From: a bacterium BMS3Abin02
GTDB taxonomy: Bacteria > Actinomycetota > Acidimicrobiia > Spongiisociales > UBA4744
Reading direction: 5' to 3'
Assembly (NCBI GenBank): GCA_002897675.1
Contig: BDSU01000022.1
Coordinates: forward strand, 1 to 64,000
DNA: 64,000 nucleotides
The position numbers and the translations under genes were made by a program. The first letter of the stretch is position 1, and the number at the start of each line of letters is the position of its first letter. Shown in pieces: positions 15,828 through 24,234 of this stretch. The notes below the pieces were generated by a model. That model ran no database searches, was not told the DNA's origin, and was given only the letters and a program-made list of their open reading frames with translations.

Positions 15828-17584
15828 GTGTGATCGGCGATGCAGAACGTGCGGCGATCGATGCCGTGCTCGGCTCGGTGGCACTCGGTTGGGATGCATC
15901 GGCGCGAGCCGCAACCGGTGGCCGCGTCGCTCGCGGCGGTGCCGCGCTGAAAGCTCGACGCCACCTGCTCCTTCCTGCGCTGCAGGCCGTCCAGCAAGCC
16001 GCTGGATGGATCACGCCCGAGGCTCTCGACTATCTCGATCAGCGGCTCGACGTGTCGCCCGCGGAATCGTTTGGGGTCGCAACGTTCTACGACTTGCTGG
16101 ACACCGCTCCGGGGCCCGACACGACGGTCAGGGTCTGCGACGACATCGCCTGTGCGGGCAGCGCCCGGCTGATTGCCGACTCGAGGGCCTGCTACGGCGA
16201 TGACGTCAGGATCGAACCGGTGTCGTGTCTCGGGCACTGCGCCCACGGCTCCGCGGCACTGGTCGGCGTGACCGGCCGGCAGGATGTGACGGTTGCCCCC
16301 GCTTCGCTCGAGGGCATCAACGCTGCGATCGGCGGCGAAACAGCACGTGTCGCGGTTGACCGTATCGGTGGACGGTTGGCCCTCCTGTCGAGAGTCGGTG
16401 TCGTCGATCCCTCCAGCCTCGACGACTACCGCAACCATGGTGGCTACGCGGCACTGGACAAAGCCATGGGGATGGGCCCTGCCGCGGTGATCGGGGAGAT
16501 CGACCTGTCCCTGTTGCGGGGCAGGGGTGGGGCTTCGTTTCCGACGGGTCGGAAATGGGCGGCGGCGGCCCATTCGGAGGCCACACCCAAGTACGTCATC
16601 TGCAACGCCGACGAGTCCGAACCGGGGACGTTCAAAGACCGGGTCATTCTGGAGAACGACCCGTTCGCCATCGTGGAAGCCCTCACGATTGCAGGTTTCG
16701 CCGTGGGCGCATCGCTAGGTTTCATCTACGTGCGCGGCGAGTATCCGGTGGCCGCGGAGCGCGTCGAGAACGCAGTGTCGCTGGCACGAGAGGCAGGCCT
16801 GCTCGGTCCTTCGGTCATGGGAACCGGCTTTGGTTTCGACATCGACGTCCGGTGTGGCTCCGGCGCCTACATCTGTGGAGAGGAGACCGCCCTCTTCAAC
16901 TCGATCGAGGGTTTCCGCGGCGAGCCACGAGCGAAGCCCCCGTTTCCGACAGACGCGGGACTGTTCGGCAAGCCGACGGTGATCAACAATGTCGAGACGC
17001 TCGCCAACGTTCTGACAATCGTCTCCGAAGGAGGCAAAGCGTACGCCGCGTCGGGTCGCGACGGATCCACCGGAACGAAACTGTTCCCGGTCTCCGGGAG
17101 CGTTGGCAGGCCTGGCCTCTACGAAGCGCCGTGTTGCGCTTCACTCGGCGAGATCATCGAGTTGGCGGGCGGGGTGATCGGAACCTTTCGCGCCGCTCTG
17201 GTCGGGGGCGCCGCCGGAGTCTTCATGGGCCCCGAGCGGTTGGACGACACGATGTCGTTCGAGCACCTCGCGACCCTCGGTGAATCGTATGGGGCCGGTG
17301 CGATCGTCGTATTCGATGAAACGGCGGATCTCGATGCCGTCGTGCGGCGAATCGCGGACTTTTTCCGCCAAGAATCATGCGGACAGTGTGCACCGTGCCG
17401 GATCGGGACCGTCGCTCAGCGGGAGGCACTTGGCCGTCTCCTCGACGGTGACAACTCCCAGCGTGAGATTCTCACCGATGTGGACAGGGTCATGACGGAC
17501 GCTTCCCTCTGCGGCCTGGGGCGGACCGCGGCGTCGGCGATCCGTTCGGCGCTGCGACTCGGGCTGATCGGAGGTGCGCAATGA
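15824..17584 (+). CDS. NAD-dependent formate dehydrogenase diaphorase subunit, NuoE-NuoF fusion
   Basis: The 586-residue protein starts at ATG 15824 inside the stop of the catalytic gene (ATGA). Residues 1-150 are a NuoE/FdsG-like thioredoxin-fold domain with [2Fe-2S] cysteines C105, C110, C135 and C139. The remainder is NuoF/FdsB-like: G-R-G-G-A-S-F-P-T-G-R-K-W binds NADH/FMN, C-N-A-D-E-S-E-P-G-T-F-K-D follows, and E-S-C-G-Q-C-A-P-C-R-I-G-T plus a later cysteine ligate a [4Fe-4S] cluster. It passes electrons from formate to NAD+, or the reverse. Most Nuo/Fds systems have these as separate genes; fusions are known in hydrogenase HoxF-like proteins. It overlaps the next gene by 4 bp (ATGA). 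Confidence 0.93.
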   Translation: MSVIGDAERAAIDAVLGSVALGWDASARAATGGRVARGGAALKARRHLLLPALQAVQQAAGWITPEALDYLDQRLDVSPAESFGVATFYDLLDTAPGPDTTVRVCDDIACAGSARLIADSRACYGDDVRIEPVSCLGHCAHGSAALVGVTGRQDVTVAPASLEGINAAIGGETARVAVDRIGGRLALLSRVGVVDPSSLDDYRNHGGYAALDKAMGMGPAAVIGEIDLSLLRGRGGASFPTGRKWAAAAHSEATPKYVICNADESEPGTFKDRVILENDPFAIVEALTIAGFAVGASLGFIYVRGEYPVAAERVENAVSLAREAGLLGPSVMGTGFGFDIDVRCGSGAYICGEETALFNSIEGFRGEPRAKPPFPTDAGLFGKPTVINNVETLANVLTIVSEGGKAYAASGRDGSTGTKLFPVSGSVGRPGLYEAPCCASLGEIIELAGGVIGTFRAALVGGAAGVFMGPERLDDTMSFEHLATLGESYGAGAIVVFDETADLDAVVRRIADFFRQESCGQCAPCRIGTVAQREALGRLLDGDNSQREILTDVDRVMTDASLCGLGRTAASAIRSALRLGLIGGAQ

Positions 17585-18387
17585 GGATCACGATCGACGG
17601 CCGGCCGCTCGACGTCGCCGATGGAACGACGATCCTCGAGGCATGCCGCGAAGAGGACATCGAGATACCGACTCTCTGCTTCCTGGAGACGCTCGAGCCC
17701 GCCAATGCGTGCCGGCTCTGTGTGGTGGAGGTCGAAGGCTCGGCCTCCCTCGTCCCGTCGTGTTCTCGAGAGGCGGTTGAAGGGATGGTCATCAGCACGG
17801 ATTCGGAGCGGGTGCGGCACAGCCGACGCATGGTGCTCGAGTTGCTCGCGGCGACCTCCGACCTTTCCAACGCCGGCCTCGACAGAATGATCGAGTCCTA
17901 TGGAGCGAAGCCGGATCGACTGCACCTGACCGCAGCCGGTCGGGAGCCTGAAATCGACAACAGCCTCTACATGCGGGATCTCGACCGGTGCGTCCTTTGT
18001 TTTCGCTGCGTCGACGTGTGCGGCGAGCAGGCCCAGAACACGTTTGCCATCACCGTGGCGGGACGTGGGGGAACCGCCTACATCGCCACCGAGTTCGACG
18101 TCCCGTTGCCCGACTCCGCCTGCGTGTTCTGTGGGAATTGTGTGGCGATCTGCCCGACCGGTGCGCTGACCTCGCTCGCCGAATTCGAGATGCGCAGACA
18201 GGGAACCTGGGACGAGGCACTTCAGCAGATCACCCTGACGGTGTGCCCGTTCTGTGGTGTGGGCTGCAACCTCGAGTTGTACGTTCAGGACAATCGGATC
18301 GTCAAGGTGACGTCTCCCCTGAACCACGATGTCACGAGTGGGAACCTGTGCATCAAAGGAAGGTACGGGTTCGAGCACGTGGAGTGA
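17581..18387 (+). CDS. Formate dehydrogenase Fe-S subunit carrying the detached N-terminal domain of the catalytic subunit
   Basis: The 268-residue protein equals the N-terminal third of FdsA/FdhA enzymes. Residues 1-75 are a [2Fe-2S] ferredoxin domain (C33, C44, C47, C61). The His-Cys3 cluster region that normally follows has no cysteines, so that cluster is lost. Two ferredoxin-type [4Fe-4S] sites follow (C137, C140, C143, C147 and C181, C184, C187, C191). Residues 220-268 form the molybdopterin-oxidoreductase Fe4S4 domain (C222, C225, C229, C257), ending G-R-Y-G-F-E-H-V-E. In ordinary enzymes that ending continues directly into H-x-D-R-L-T-R-P-L, exactly where the catalytic gene at 13932 begins. 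It probably forms a tight complex with that subunit. Confidence 0.92.
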   Translation: MRITIDGRPLDVADGTTILEACREEDIEIPTLCFLETLEPANACRLCVVEVEGSASLVPSCSREAVEGMVISTDSERVRHSRRMVLELLAATSDLSNAGLDRMIESYGAKPDRLHLTAAGREPEIDNSLYMRDLDRCVLCFRCVDVCGEQAQNTFAITVAGRGGTAYIATEFDVPLPDSACVFCGNCVAICPTGALTSLAEFEMRRQGTWDEALQQITLTVCPFCGVGCNLELYVQDNRIVKVTSPLNHDVTSGNLCIKGRYGFEHVE

Positions 18388-18402
18388 CCCGCCAGGTTCT
18401 TC

Positions 18403-18712
18403 CTTCCCCCTTCAGGGGGAAGTGCCGAGTCTTCGAGGCGATGGGGGTGTGGGCGTCGGAGTCTTGTTCTCTACCCCATCGACCTCGGCTCGTTCCTCGC
18501 CTCGGCCACTTCCCCTGCGAGGGGAAGGAAAGAGACCCCATCGGCGTCGGTCAGAGCCCCGAGGCCACTTCTTTTCTTTGCTTCCCCCTTCAGGGGGAAG
18601 TGCCGAGTCTTCGAGGCGATGGGGGTGTGGGCGTTGGGGGGTTGTTCTCTACCCCATCGGCCTCGGCTCGTTCCTCGCCTCGGCCACTTCCCCTGCGAGG
18701 GGAAGGAAAGAG
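18403..18712. repeat. Two 132-bp REPIN-like repeats upstream of fdhD
   Basis: Copies at 18403-18534 and 18581-18712 are near identical, with a few substitutions in the middle. Each begins with a hairpin CTTCCCCCTTCAGGGGGAAG and ends with a hairpin CTTCCCCTGCGAGGGGAAG. The two hairpins are inverted relative to each other and flanked inside by GTGCCGAG and its near complement CTCGGCCAC, so each copy is a REP doublet. The 46-bp spacer contains a partial third copy (CCCCATCGGCGTCGG and GAGGCCACTTC). No RAYT transposase is visible. The array separates fdhD from the rest of the operon. Confidence 0.85.
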
Positions 18713-18752
18713 GGCAAGAGTTAGGATTCGGTGCTCCGGTAGGCTGCGCGAT

Positions 18753-19526
18753 GTGAGATCGACTCGGCGCGACATCGTTCGTTTCCAGGATGCGACTCCT
18801 CGGCGAGCCGTTGATCGCCTCGTGATCGAAGAGCCGCTCGAACTGAGGATCGCCGACACCCCGATCGCCGTGGTGATGCGCACACCGGGTGACGATGCCG
18901 ACCTGGCCCTCGGGTTCACGCTCACCGAAGGAGTTCTTCTCGAACCCGACGAGCTCACCGGCGTGACGGAGGTTGGAGAGAATCGCCTTCGCCTCGATCT
19001 CGCTCGCGGGGTGCAGGTCGACCCCGAGCAGTTCCGCCGGAACCTCTACACGACATCTTCGTGCGGCGTATGTGGCAAGGCATCGATCGATGCGGTACGC
19101 ATCGCCGCTTCCGAGGTGGTGACGGAAACCCCGATCACGGCGCGCGTTCTGGGTGAGTTGCCGCACAGGTTGCTGTTCGAGCAGGAGACCTTCTCGGACA
19201 CCGGAGGACTTCACGCCGCTGCGCTGTTCGACTTCGAGGGCAGGCTCGTCGAAGCGCGTGAGGACATCGGCAGGCACAATGCCGTCGACAAGGTCGTCGG
19301 CGCAGTTGCGCGCAGGTCATGGCCCTTCGGCGCGATGGTTCTGTTCGTGTCGGGCAGAATCTCATTCGAGATCGTGCAGAAGGCCGCCGTCGTGGGGATT
19401 CCCTGCGTTGCCGGGATCTCGGCAGCATCGTCGCTGGCCGTGGATCTCGCTCGAGAGTTGGGAGTAACGGTTGTCGGATTCGTTCGCGAGGGAGGCTTCA
19501 ACCTCTACACGGGTTTGGTGGGCTGA
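18753..19526 (+). CDS. fdhD: Formate dehydrogenase accessory sulfurtransferase FdhD
   Basis: The GTG at 18753 gives 257 residues; longer frames run through the upstream REP-like repeats and are not protein-like. The sulfur-carrying motif is T-S-S-C-G-V-C-G-K-A-S-I, and the conserved E-D-I-G-R-H-N-A-V-D-K and S-G-R-I-S-F-E-I-V-Q-K-A segments of FdhD are present. FdhD moves sulfur from IscS to the Mo-bisMGD cofactor, without which the formate dehydrogenase is inactive. It is 365 bp after the Fe-S subunit gene, with two hairpin-rich repeats between that could reduce its expression relative to the structural genes. Confidence 0.93.
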   Translation: MRSTRRDIVRFQDATPRRAVDRLVIEEPLELRIADTPIAVVMRTPGDDADLALGFTLTEGVLLEPDELTGVTEVGENRLRLDLARGVQVDPEQFRRNLYTTSSCGVCGKASIDAVRIAASEVVTETPITARVLGELPHRLLFEQETFSDTGGLHAAALFDFEGRLVEAREDIGRHNAVDKVVGAVARRSWPFGAMVLFVSGRISFEIVQKAAVVGIPCVAGISAASSLAVDLARELGVTVVGFVREGGFNLYTGLVG

Positions 19527-19615
19527 CGACCGACGGCATCGTTGAACGGAGCCAATGCACGGGAACAGGGACGATTGGAGATGACTGCCATGTGCGGTTG
19601 CCGAGGGAGTGAATC

Positions 19616-21229
19616 ATGGACATGCAGCTAGGCGCATATGAGACCGCCGTTCGACAGCGCCTCCGCGCGTGGGACGAATCCGGGTTTGCTCGCCGCTTGT
19701 GGGCGAAGGATCCCACACTGTGGTTTGAACGGGAAGAGCCGGAGATCGTCGATCGGCTCGGCTGGCTGACGCTGCCGGACGACATGGCTCCGCGCGTGCC
19801 TGAACTCACTGCGTTCGGAGCCGAGGCCCAATCTGAAGGCATTCGTCATGTCGTGCTGCTCGGCATGGGCGGTTCCAGCCTTGCCCCCGAGGTGTTCCAA
19901 CGGACGTTGGGCAGCAAGCCGGCCTATCCGTCGTTGATCGTTCTCGACTCGACACACCCCGACGCCGTGCGCGCCGTCGACGCCGCCATCGATCCTGCGG
20001 AAACTATGTTCGTGGTGTCGTCGAAGTCGGGCACCACGCTGGAGACGCTGTCCGGATTCCGGTATTTCTGGTCACAGACGGCCCGGACTCTCGACCGTCC
20101 GGGGCGCCGATTCGTCGCGGTCACCGATCCGGGCAGCCCTCTCGAGGACCTGGCGAAAAGTCGGGTCTTTCGTGCCGTGTTCTCGGCTCCGGCAGACGTC
20201 GGAGGACGCTACTCGGCACTCACGATGTTCGGCCTGGTCCCGGCTGCCTTGATCGGGGTGGACCTCGAACGGCTGCTCGACGCTGCCGCAACGATGGCGC
20301 ATCGGTCAGGACCCGCCGTGACCGCATCCGCCAGTCCCGGTTTGCGGCTGGGGGCGGCGATGGGGGAGTTGGCCCTTGCCGGGAGGGACAAGCTGACCTT
20401 CCTGGTTTCCCCGACACTGAGGGCGTTCCCCGACTGGCTGGAACAACTCGTCGCCGAGTCGACCGGGAAGGACGGAAAGGGCATCGTTCCCATCGCCGGT
20501 GAGCCGCCGGCCGATCCCGGCGAGTACGGGCAGGATCGGCTCTTCGTCTCCTATCACATCGACGGAGAGCCGGTGCCCGGAACCGATGGCGTCGTCGCTG
20601 CCGGACATCCCTTGATCACGATTCCCCTTGCCGGCGTCTATGAGCTCTCGGCCGAGATGTTCCGTGCGGAGATGGCCACCGCAGCGGCAGGCTCGGTGCT
20701 CGGCATCCACCCGTTCAATCAACCTGACGTCCAACTTGCCAAGACTCTCGCCCGTGAAGCGATGGAGGCAGAAGAGGGTGCTGCGGAGCCGATCGAAGCG
20801 GTCCGACTCGCAGGATCCGATTTCTCCGCCTCCGTCTCCAGGTTCCTCGGCACGGTGGACACCGGCGACTATGTTGCCCTCCAGGCCTATGTGCCGCGCA
20901 ACGCCGAGAACGAGAGTGTTTTGCAGCGACTCCGAATCGGCTTGCGGGCACGAACCGGCGCTGCGACGACGGTGGGGTTCGGGCCCCGTTTCCTTCACTC
21001 GACAGGACAACTCCACAAGGGTGGAGCAAACAACGGGGTGTTCATCCAGATCGTCGATGAACCTTCGTCGGACGTGCCCGTGCCCGAGGTCGACTATTCC
21101 TTCGGAAAGATCATCCGTGCCCAGGCCGACGGGGATTACCGTGCGATGCGGGGCCGTGGCCGCCGGGTGCTGCGCATCGACCTGGGCAGAGGGACATTGG
21201 CCGAGATGGAGCAGACATGGCCGGCATAA
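19616..21229 (+). CDS. pgi: Glucose-6-phosphate isomerase (of the transaldolase-fused type, stand-alone here)
   Basis: This 537-residue SIS-fold protein has G-M-G-G-S-S-L-A-P-E and V-S-S-K-S-G-T-T-L-E-T sugar-phosphate-binding motifs, then T-D-P-G-S and G-G-R-Y-S-A-L-T. Late motifs G-I-H-P-F-N-Q-P-D-V and S-T-G-Q-L-H-K-G-G match the isomerase half of bifunctional Tal-Pgi proteins of actinobacteria and cyanobacteria. It interconverts glucose 6-phosphate and fructose 6-phosphate. No transaldolase domain or gene is present here. It heads an operon with a HAD phosphatase, gnd and zwf (overlap of 13 bp with the next gene). Confidence 0.88.
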   Translation: MDMQLGAYETAVRQRLRAWDESGFARRLWAKDPTLWFEREEPEIVDRLGWLTLPDDMAPRVPELTAFGAEAQSEGIRHVVLLGMGGSSLAPEVFQRTLGSKPAYPSLIVLDSTHPDAVRAVDAAIDPAETMFVVSSKSGTTLETLSGFRYFWSQTARTLDRPGRRFVAVTDPGSPLEDLAKSRVFRAVFSAPADVGGRYSALTMFGLVPAALIGVDLERLLDAAATMAHRSGPAVTASASPGLRLGAAMGELALAGRDKLTFLVSPTLRAFPDWLEQLVAESTGKDGKGIVPIAGEPPADPGEYGQDRLFVSYHIDGEPVPGTDGVVAAGHPLITIPLAGVYELSAEMFRAEMATAAAGSVLGIHPFNQPDVQLAKTLAREAMEAEEGAAEPIEAVRLAGSDFSASVSRFLGTVDTGDYVALQAYVPRNAENESVLQRLRIGLRARTGAATTVGFGPRFLHSTGQLHKGGANNGVFIQIVDEPSSDVPVPEVDYSFGKIIRAQADGDYRAMRGRGRRVLRIDLGRGTLAEMEQTWPA

Positions 21230-21819
21230 CGACCCTCTTCTTCGATGTCGGAGGAGTGCTGCTGACCAACGGGTGGGATCGACGTTCCCGTCTCCATTGC
21301 GTGGAAAGCTTCGGTCTGGACTGGGAGGAGTTCCGGGACCGGCACGAATTCGTCGCGGATGCCTTTGAAACAGGTCGCATCACCATCGACGAATACCTCG
21401 ATCGCACCGTGTTCTATCGCGACAGGACCTTTTCGCGGGAAGCGTTCATCGCCGGCATGCAGGCCGAGTCGAAACCGGTGCCGGGTGCGCTCGAGTTCGT
21501 GTCCGGCCTGTCGGACACGTATTTGCTCGCGACCCTCAACAATGAGTCGAAGGAGCTCAACGAGTACCGGATCGAGACCTTCGGGCTGCACGAGATCTTC
21601 TCGGTGTTCCTCACGTCCGCGTACCTCGGTGTGAAGAAGCCCGACGAGGCGATCTACCGCCTTGCACTCGACATCACCCATCGGCGGCCTGAAGAGAGCG
21701 CGTTCATCGATGACCGGCCGCTCAACATGGAATGCGCCCGTGACCTGGGCTTACACACCATCACCTTTGAAAACGTAGGCCAGCTCGAAGCCGAATTGGC
21801 CGCACTTGGCATCAACTGA
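21217..21819 (+). CDS. HAD-superfamily hydrolase
   Basis: The 200-residue protein has HAD motif I (F-F-D-V-G-G-V-L, with the usual second aspartate replaced by glycine), motif II around T-L-N-N-E-S, the motif III lysine in G-V-K-K-P-D-E-A-I-Y, and motif IV I-D-D-R. The DVGGVL form is common in the epoxide-hydrolase-N/YihX-like subfamily, whose members dephosphorylate sugar phosphates. It starts inside the end of pgi and is followed 12 bp later by gnd, so a role in sugar phosphate housekeeping is likely but the substrate is unknown. Confidence 0.85.
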   Translation: MAGITTLFFDVGGVLLTNGWDRRSRLHCVESFGLDWEEFRDRHEFVADAFETGRITIDEYLDRTVFYRDRTFSREAFIAGMQAESKPVPGALEFVSGLSDTYLLATLNNESKELNEYRIETFGLHEIFSVFLTSAYLGVKKPDEAIYRLALDITHRRPEESAFIDDRPLNMECARDLGLHTITFENVGQLEAELAALGIN

Positions 21820-21831
21820 GAGGAGATCGAA

Positions 21832-22746
21832 GTGGATATCGGAATGATCGGCCTCGGCAAGATGGGGGCCAACATGGCGGAACGCCTCATCCGGCACGGA
21901 CACCGGGTCGTCGGATTCGACCTGAGCGCGGATGCCGTGGCTGCACTCGTCGAGCGGGGGGGTGAAGGCGCCGACTCACTCGAGGCGATTGCAGATGCAC
22001 TTCCCGCCCCGCAGGCGCTGTGGGTGATGGTCCCGTCCGGTCGTCCGGTCGACGCGACGATCGATGCGCTTCTCCCGCACCTGGGGGCCGGGGCGGTGAT
22101 CGTCGACGGGGGCAACTCGTTCTACAAGGACTCCATGCGTCGAGCCGAACGCTGTGCCGAATCCGGCGTGGAGTTCGTCGATGTCGGCACCTCCGGAGGC
22201 GTTTGGGGTCTCGCGGAGGGCTACTCGATGATGGTCGGCGGGTCCGCCGCCGCCGTCGAGCGGTTGCGTCCCGTGTTCGAGTCGCTCGCGCCGACCGCCG
22301 AACTCGGCTGGGGCCATGTTGGTTCCGCCGGATCCGGGCACTTCGTCAAGATGGTCCACAACGGTATCGAATACGGTCTCATGCAGGCCTACGCGGAAGG
22401 GTTCGCAATCCTGGAAGCCAAGAAGGCATTCGATCTGGACCTGCACCAGATCGCAGAGATCTGGCGGTACGGCTCGGTCATTCGCTCCTGGCTCCTGGAT
22501 CTGACGGCGACGGCTCTCGGACAGAACCCGACCATGGACGGTATCGCTCCGTTCGTGCCCGACTCCGGTGAGGGCCGCTGGACCGTGTTCGAGGCAATCG
22601 ATCTCGACGTCGCGGCACCAATCATCGCGGGCTCCCTCTTCCGCAGGTTCCGGTCGAGAGACGAGGAGGGATTCACCGACCGGATGCTGTCGGCGATGCG
22701 CAACGCGTTCGGTGGACATGCCATCAAGCCGGAAGACCCCTCGTGA
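21832..22746 (+). CDS. gnd: 6-phosphogluconate dehydrogenase, decarboxylating (short type)
   Basis: The 304-residue protein is the short GntZ/YqeC-type enzyme. The NAD(P) motif G-M-I-G-L-G-K-M-G-A-N-M is at the N-terminus. V-D-G-G-N-S and D-V-G-T-S-G-G-V-W-G-L substrate motifs follow, and the catalytic lysine is in H-F-V-K-M-V-H-N-G-I-E-Y. It converts 6-phosphogluconate to ribulose 5-phosphate and CO2 with NAD(P)+ reduction. GTG 21832 has GAGGAG upstream. It overlaps zwf by 4 bp (GTGA). 6-Phosphogluconolactonase is not in this operon. Confidence 0.94.
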   Translation: MDIGMIGLGKMGANMAERLIRHGHRVVGFDLSADAVAALVERGGEGADSLEAIADALPAPQALWVMVPSGRPVDATIDALLPHLGAGAVIVDGGNSFYKDSMRRAERCAESGVEFVDVGTSGGVWGLAEGYSMMVGGSAAAVERLRPVFESLAPTAELGWGHVGSAGSGHFVKMVHNGIEYGLMQAYAEGFAILEAKKAFDLDLHQIAEIWRYGSVIRSWLLDLTATALGQNPTMDGIAPFVPDSGEGRWTVFEAIDLDVAAPIIAGSLFRRFRSRDEEGFTDRMLSAMRNAFGGHAIKPEDPS

Positions 22747-24179
22747 AGCACATCGAATCGCATCTGTTCGTCATCATCGGGGCCACCGGCGATCTGACCA
22801 GCCGAAAACTGCTGCCGTCCCTCTACGCGATGATCGCCGACCAGGGACTCGGCGACCGCTGCCGGATTCTCGGCGTTGCCACATCCGAACTCACAGACGA
22901 AGCGTTTCGGGAAAGCACGAAAGATGCACTTCGGGCCGCCGGCCACGACGATGAGGACTTCGAAGCCTGGTCCGACAGGGCAGTGCACTACCAGTGCATC
23001 CGCCCAGGATATGAAGCGCTCAGGGAGCGCATCGAAGCGCTGGAAGAAGAGTACGGGATGCGCGGCAACCGGGTCTTCTATCTGGCGCTACCGCCTCGCG
23101 TATTCCCCACGGCCATCGAGGGCCTGGGCGAGGCAGGTCTGGCCAAGAGTTCCGGCTGGACACGTCTCGTGGTGGAAAAGCCGTTTGGAAGGGATCTCGA
23201 AAGCGCGCGCGAGCTCAACGAGCTGGTGCACCGATACTTCGACGAATCCCAGGTGTACCGCATCGATCACTACCTCGGGAAGGAGACCGTCCAGAACCTG
23301 CTGGTGCTCCGGTTCGCCAACTCGCTGTTCGAGAGCTCATGGAACCGGGACCGCGTGAAGTCCGTTCAGATCAGCGTCGCAGAGGAGCTCGGTGTGGAAC
23401 ACAGAGCCGGCTACTACGAACATGCCGGAGCACTCCGTGACATGGTGCAGAGCCATCTCACACAGGTCATGACCTTGGTGGCCATGGAGCCGCCGGCTTC
23501 GCTGGAAGCAGACTCCATCCGCAACGAGAAAGTGAAGGTCCTCCAGTCGATCCAGCGCATCGACCCGGAGCAGGTCGTGGTCGGCCGCTACGGTCCGGGT
23601 ACGTCCAACGGTTCTCCTGTTGGCGGTTACCTCGAAGAGGAAGGTGTCGCCGCAGACTCGACCACCGGCACATTCGTGGCGATGAGGGTCGATATCGACA
23701 ACTGGCGCTGGCAGGGTGTCCCGTTCTACCTTCGCACCGGCAAGCGCCTGCCTCGCCGACTCACCCAGATCGCCATCGAGTTCTATGAACCGCCCGTGTG
23801 CCTGTTCGACCGGGAGGGACTCTGCCAGGTCCACTCGAATACGCTCGTCATCACACTGCAGCCCCACGAAGGATTCGAACTGCTCTTCGACGTGAAGGCA
23901 CCCGAAGAGCGTTTTCGGCTCATAACGCTGCCACTGGACTTCTTCTACGAGGAGGCGTTCGGACCCCTGCCTGCCGCGTACACGACCCTGATCAAGGACC
24001 TCCTCTCGGGTGATCAGACCTTGTTCGTTCGTGCCGACGAAGTCGAGGAATCCTGGCGTCTGTTCACTCCTCTCCTCGCTCGAAGCGGCGAACCGGACCC
24101 CTATCCGGCAGGCTCATGGGGCCCGGAGGCATCGGAACGACTCCCGGCTCGTGACGGAAACGCCTGGGTGGTGCGCTGA
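22743..24179 (+). CDS. zwf: Glucose-6-phosphate 1-dehydrogenase
   Basis: The 478-residue protein has the coenzyme motif G-A-T-G-D-L-T-S-R-K near the N-terminus and the family signature R-I-D-H-Y-L-G-K-E-T-V-Q-N-L with catalytic H176. E-K-P-F-G-R-D-L and F-Y-L-R-T-G-K-R-L are also diagnostic. It oxidises glucose 6-phosphate to the lactone, producing NADPH. The GTG start overlaps gnd (GTGA). Together with pgi and gnd it forms an oxidative pentose phosphate operon. An F420-type oxidoreductase at 29.8 kb resembles an alternative glucose-6-phosphate dehydrogenase. Confidence 0.95.
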   Translation: MKHIESHLFVIIGATGDLTSRKLLPSLYAMIADQGLGDRCRILGVATSELTDEAFRESTKDALRAAGHDDEDFEAWSDRAVHYQCIRPGYEALRERIEALEEEYGMRGNRVFYLALPPRVFPTAIEGLGEAGLAKSSGWTRLVVEKPFGRDLESARELNELVHRYFDESQVYRIDHYLGKETVQNLLVLRFANSLFESSWNRDRVKSVQISVAEELGVEHRAGYYEHAGALRDMVQSHLTQVMTLVAMEPPASLEADSIRNEKVKVLQSIQRIDPEQVVVGRYGPGTSNGSPVGGYLEEEGVAADSTTGTFVAMRVDIDNWRWQGVPFYLRTGKRLPRRLTQIAIEFYEPPVCLFDREGLCQVHSNTLVITLQPHEGFELLFDVKAPEERFRLITLPLDFFYEEAFGPLPAAYTTLIKDLLSGDQTLFVRADEVEESWRLFTPLLARSGEPDPYPAGSWGPEASERLPARDGNAWVVR

Positions 24180-24234
24180 AAACGGCCGCGCTGAACCGAG
24201 CCGAGCACTGCAACCATCGAGATACAGCAGATGT

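Noticed and set aside
18385-18387. TGA at the end of the Fe-S subunit as a read-through codon joining it to more protein
   Set aside because: The following sequence is a hairpin-rich repeat with no molybdopterin domain; the catalytic part lies upstream.
18403-18712. CRISPR array
   Set aside because: Two long repeats with one 46-bp spacer containing repeat-like sequence; unit size and hairpins fit REPIN, not CRISPR.
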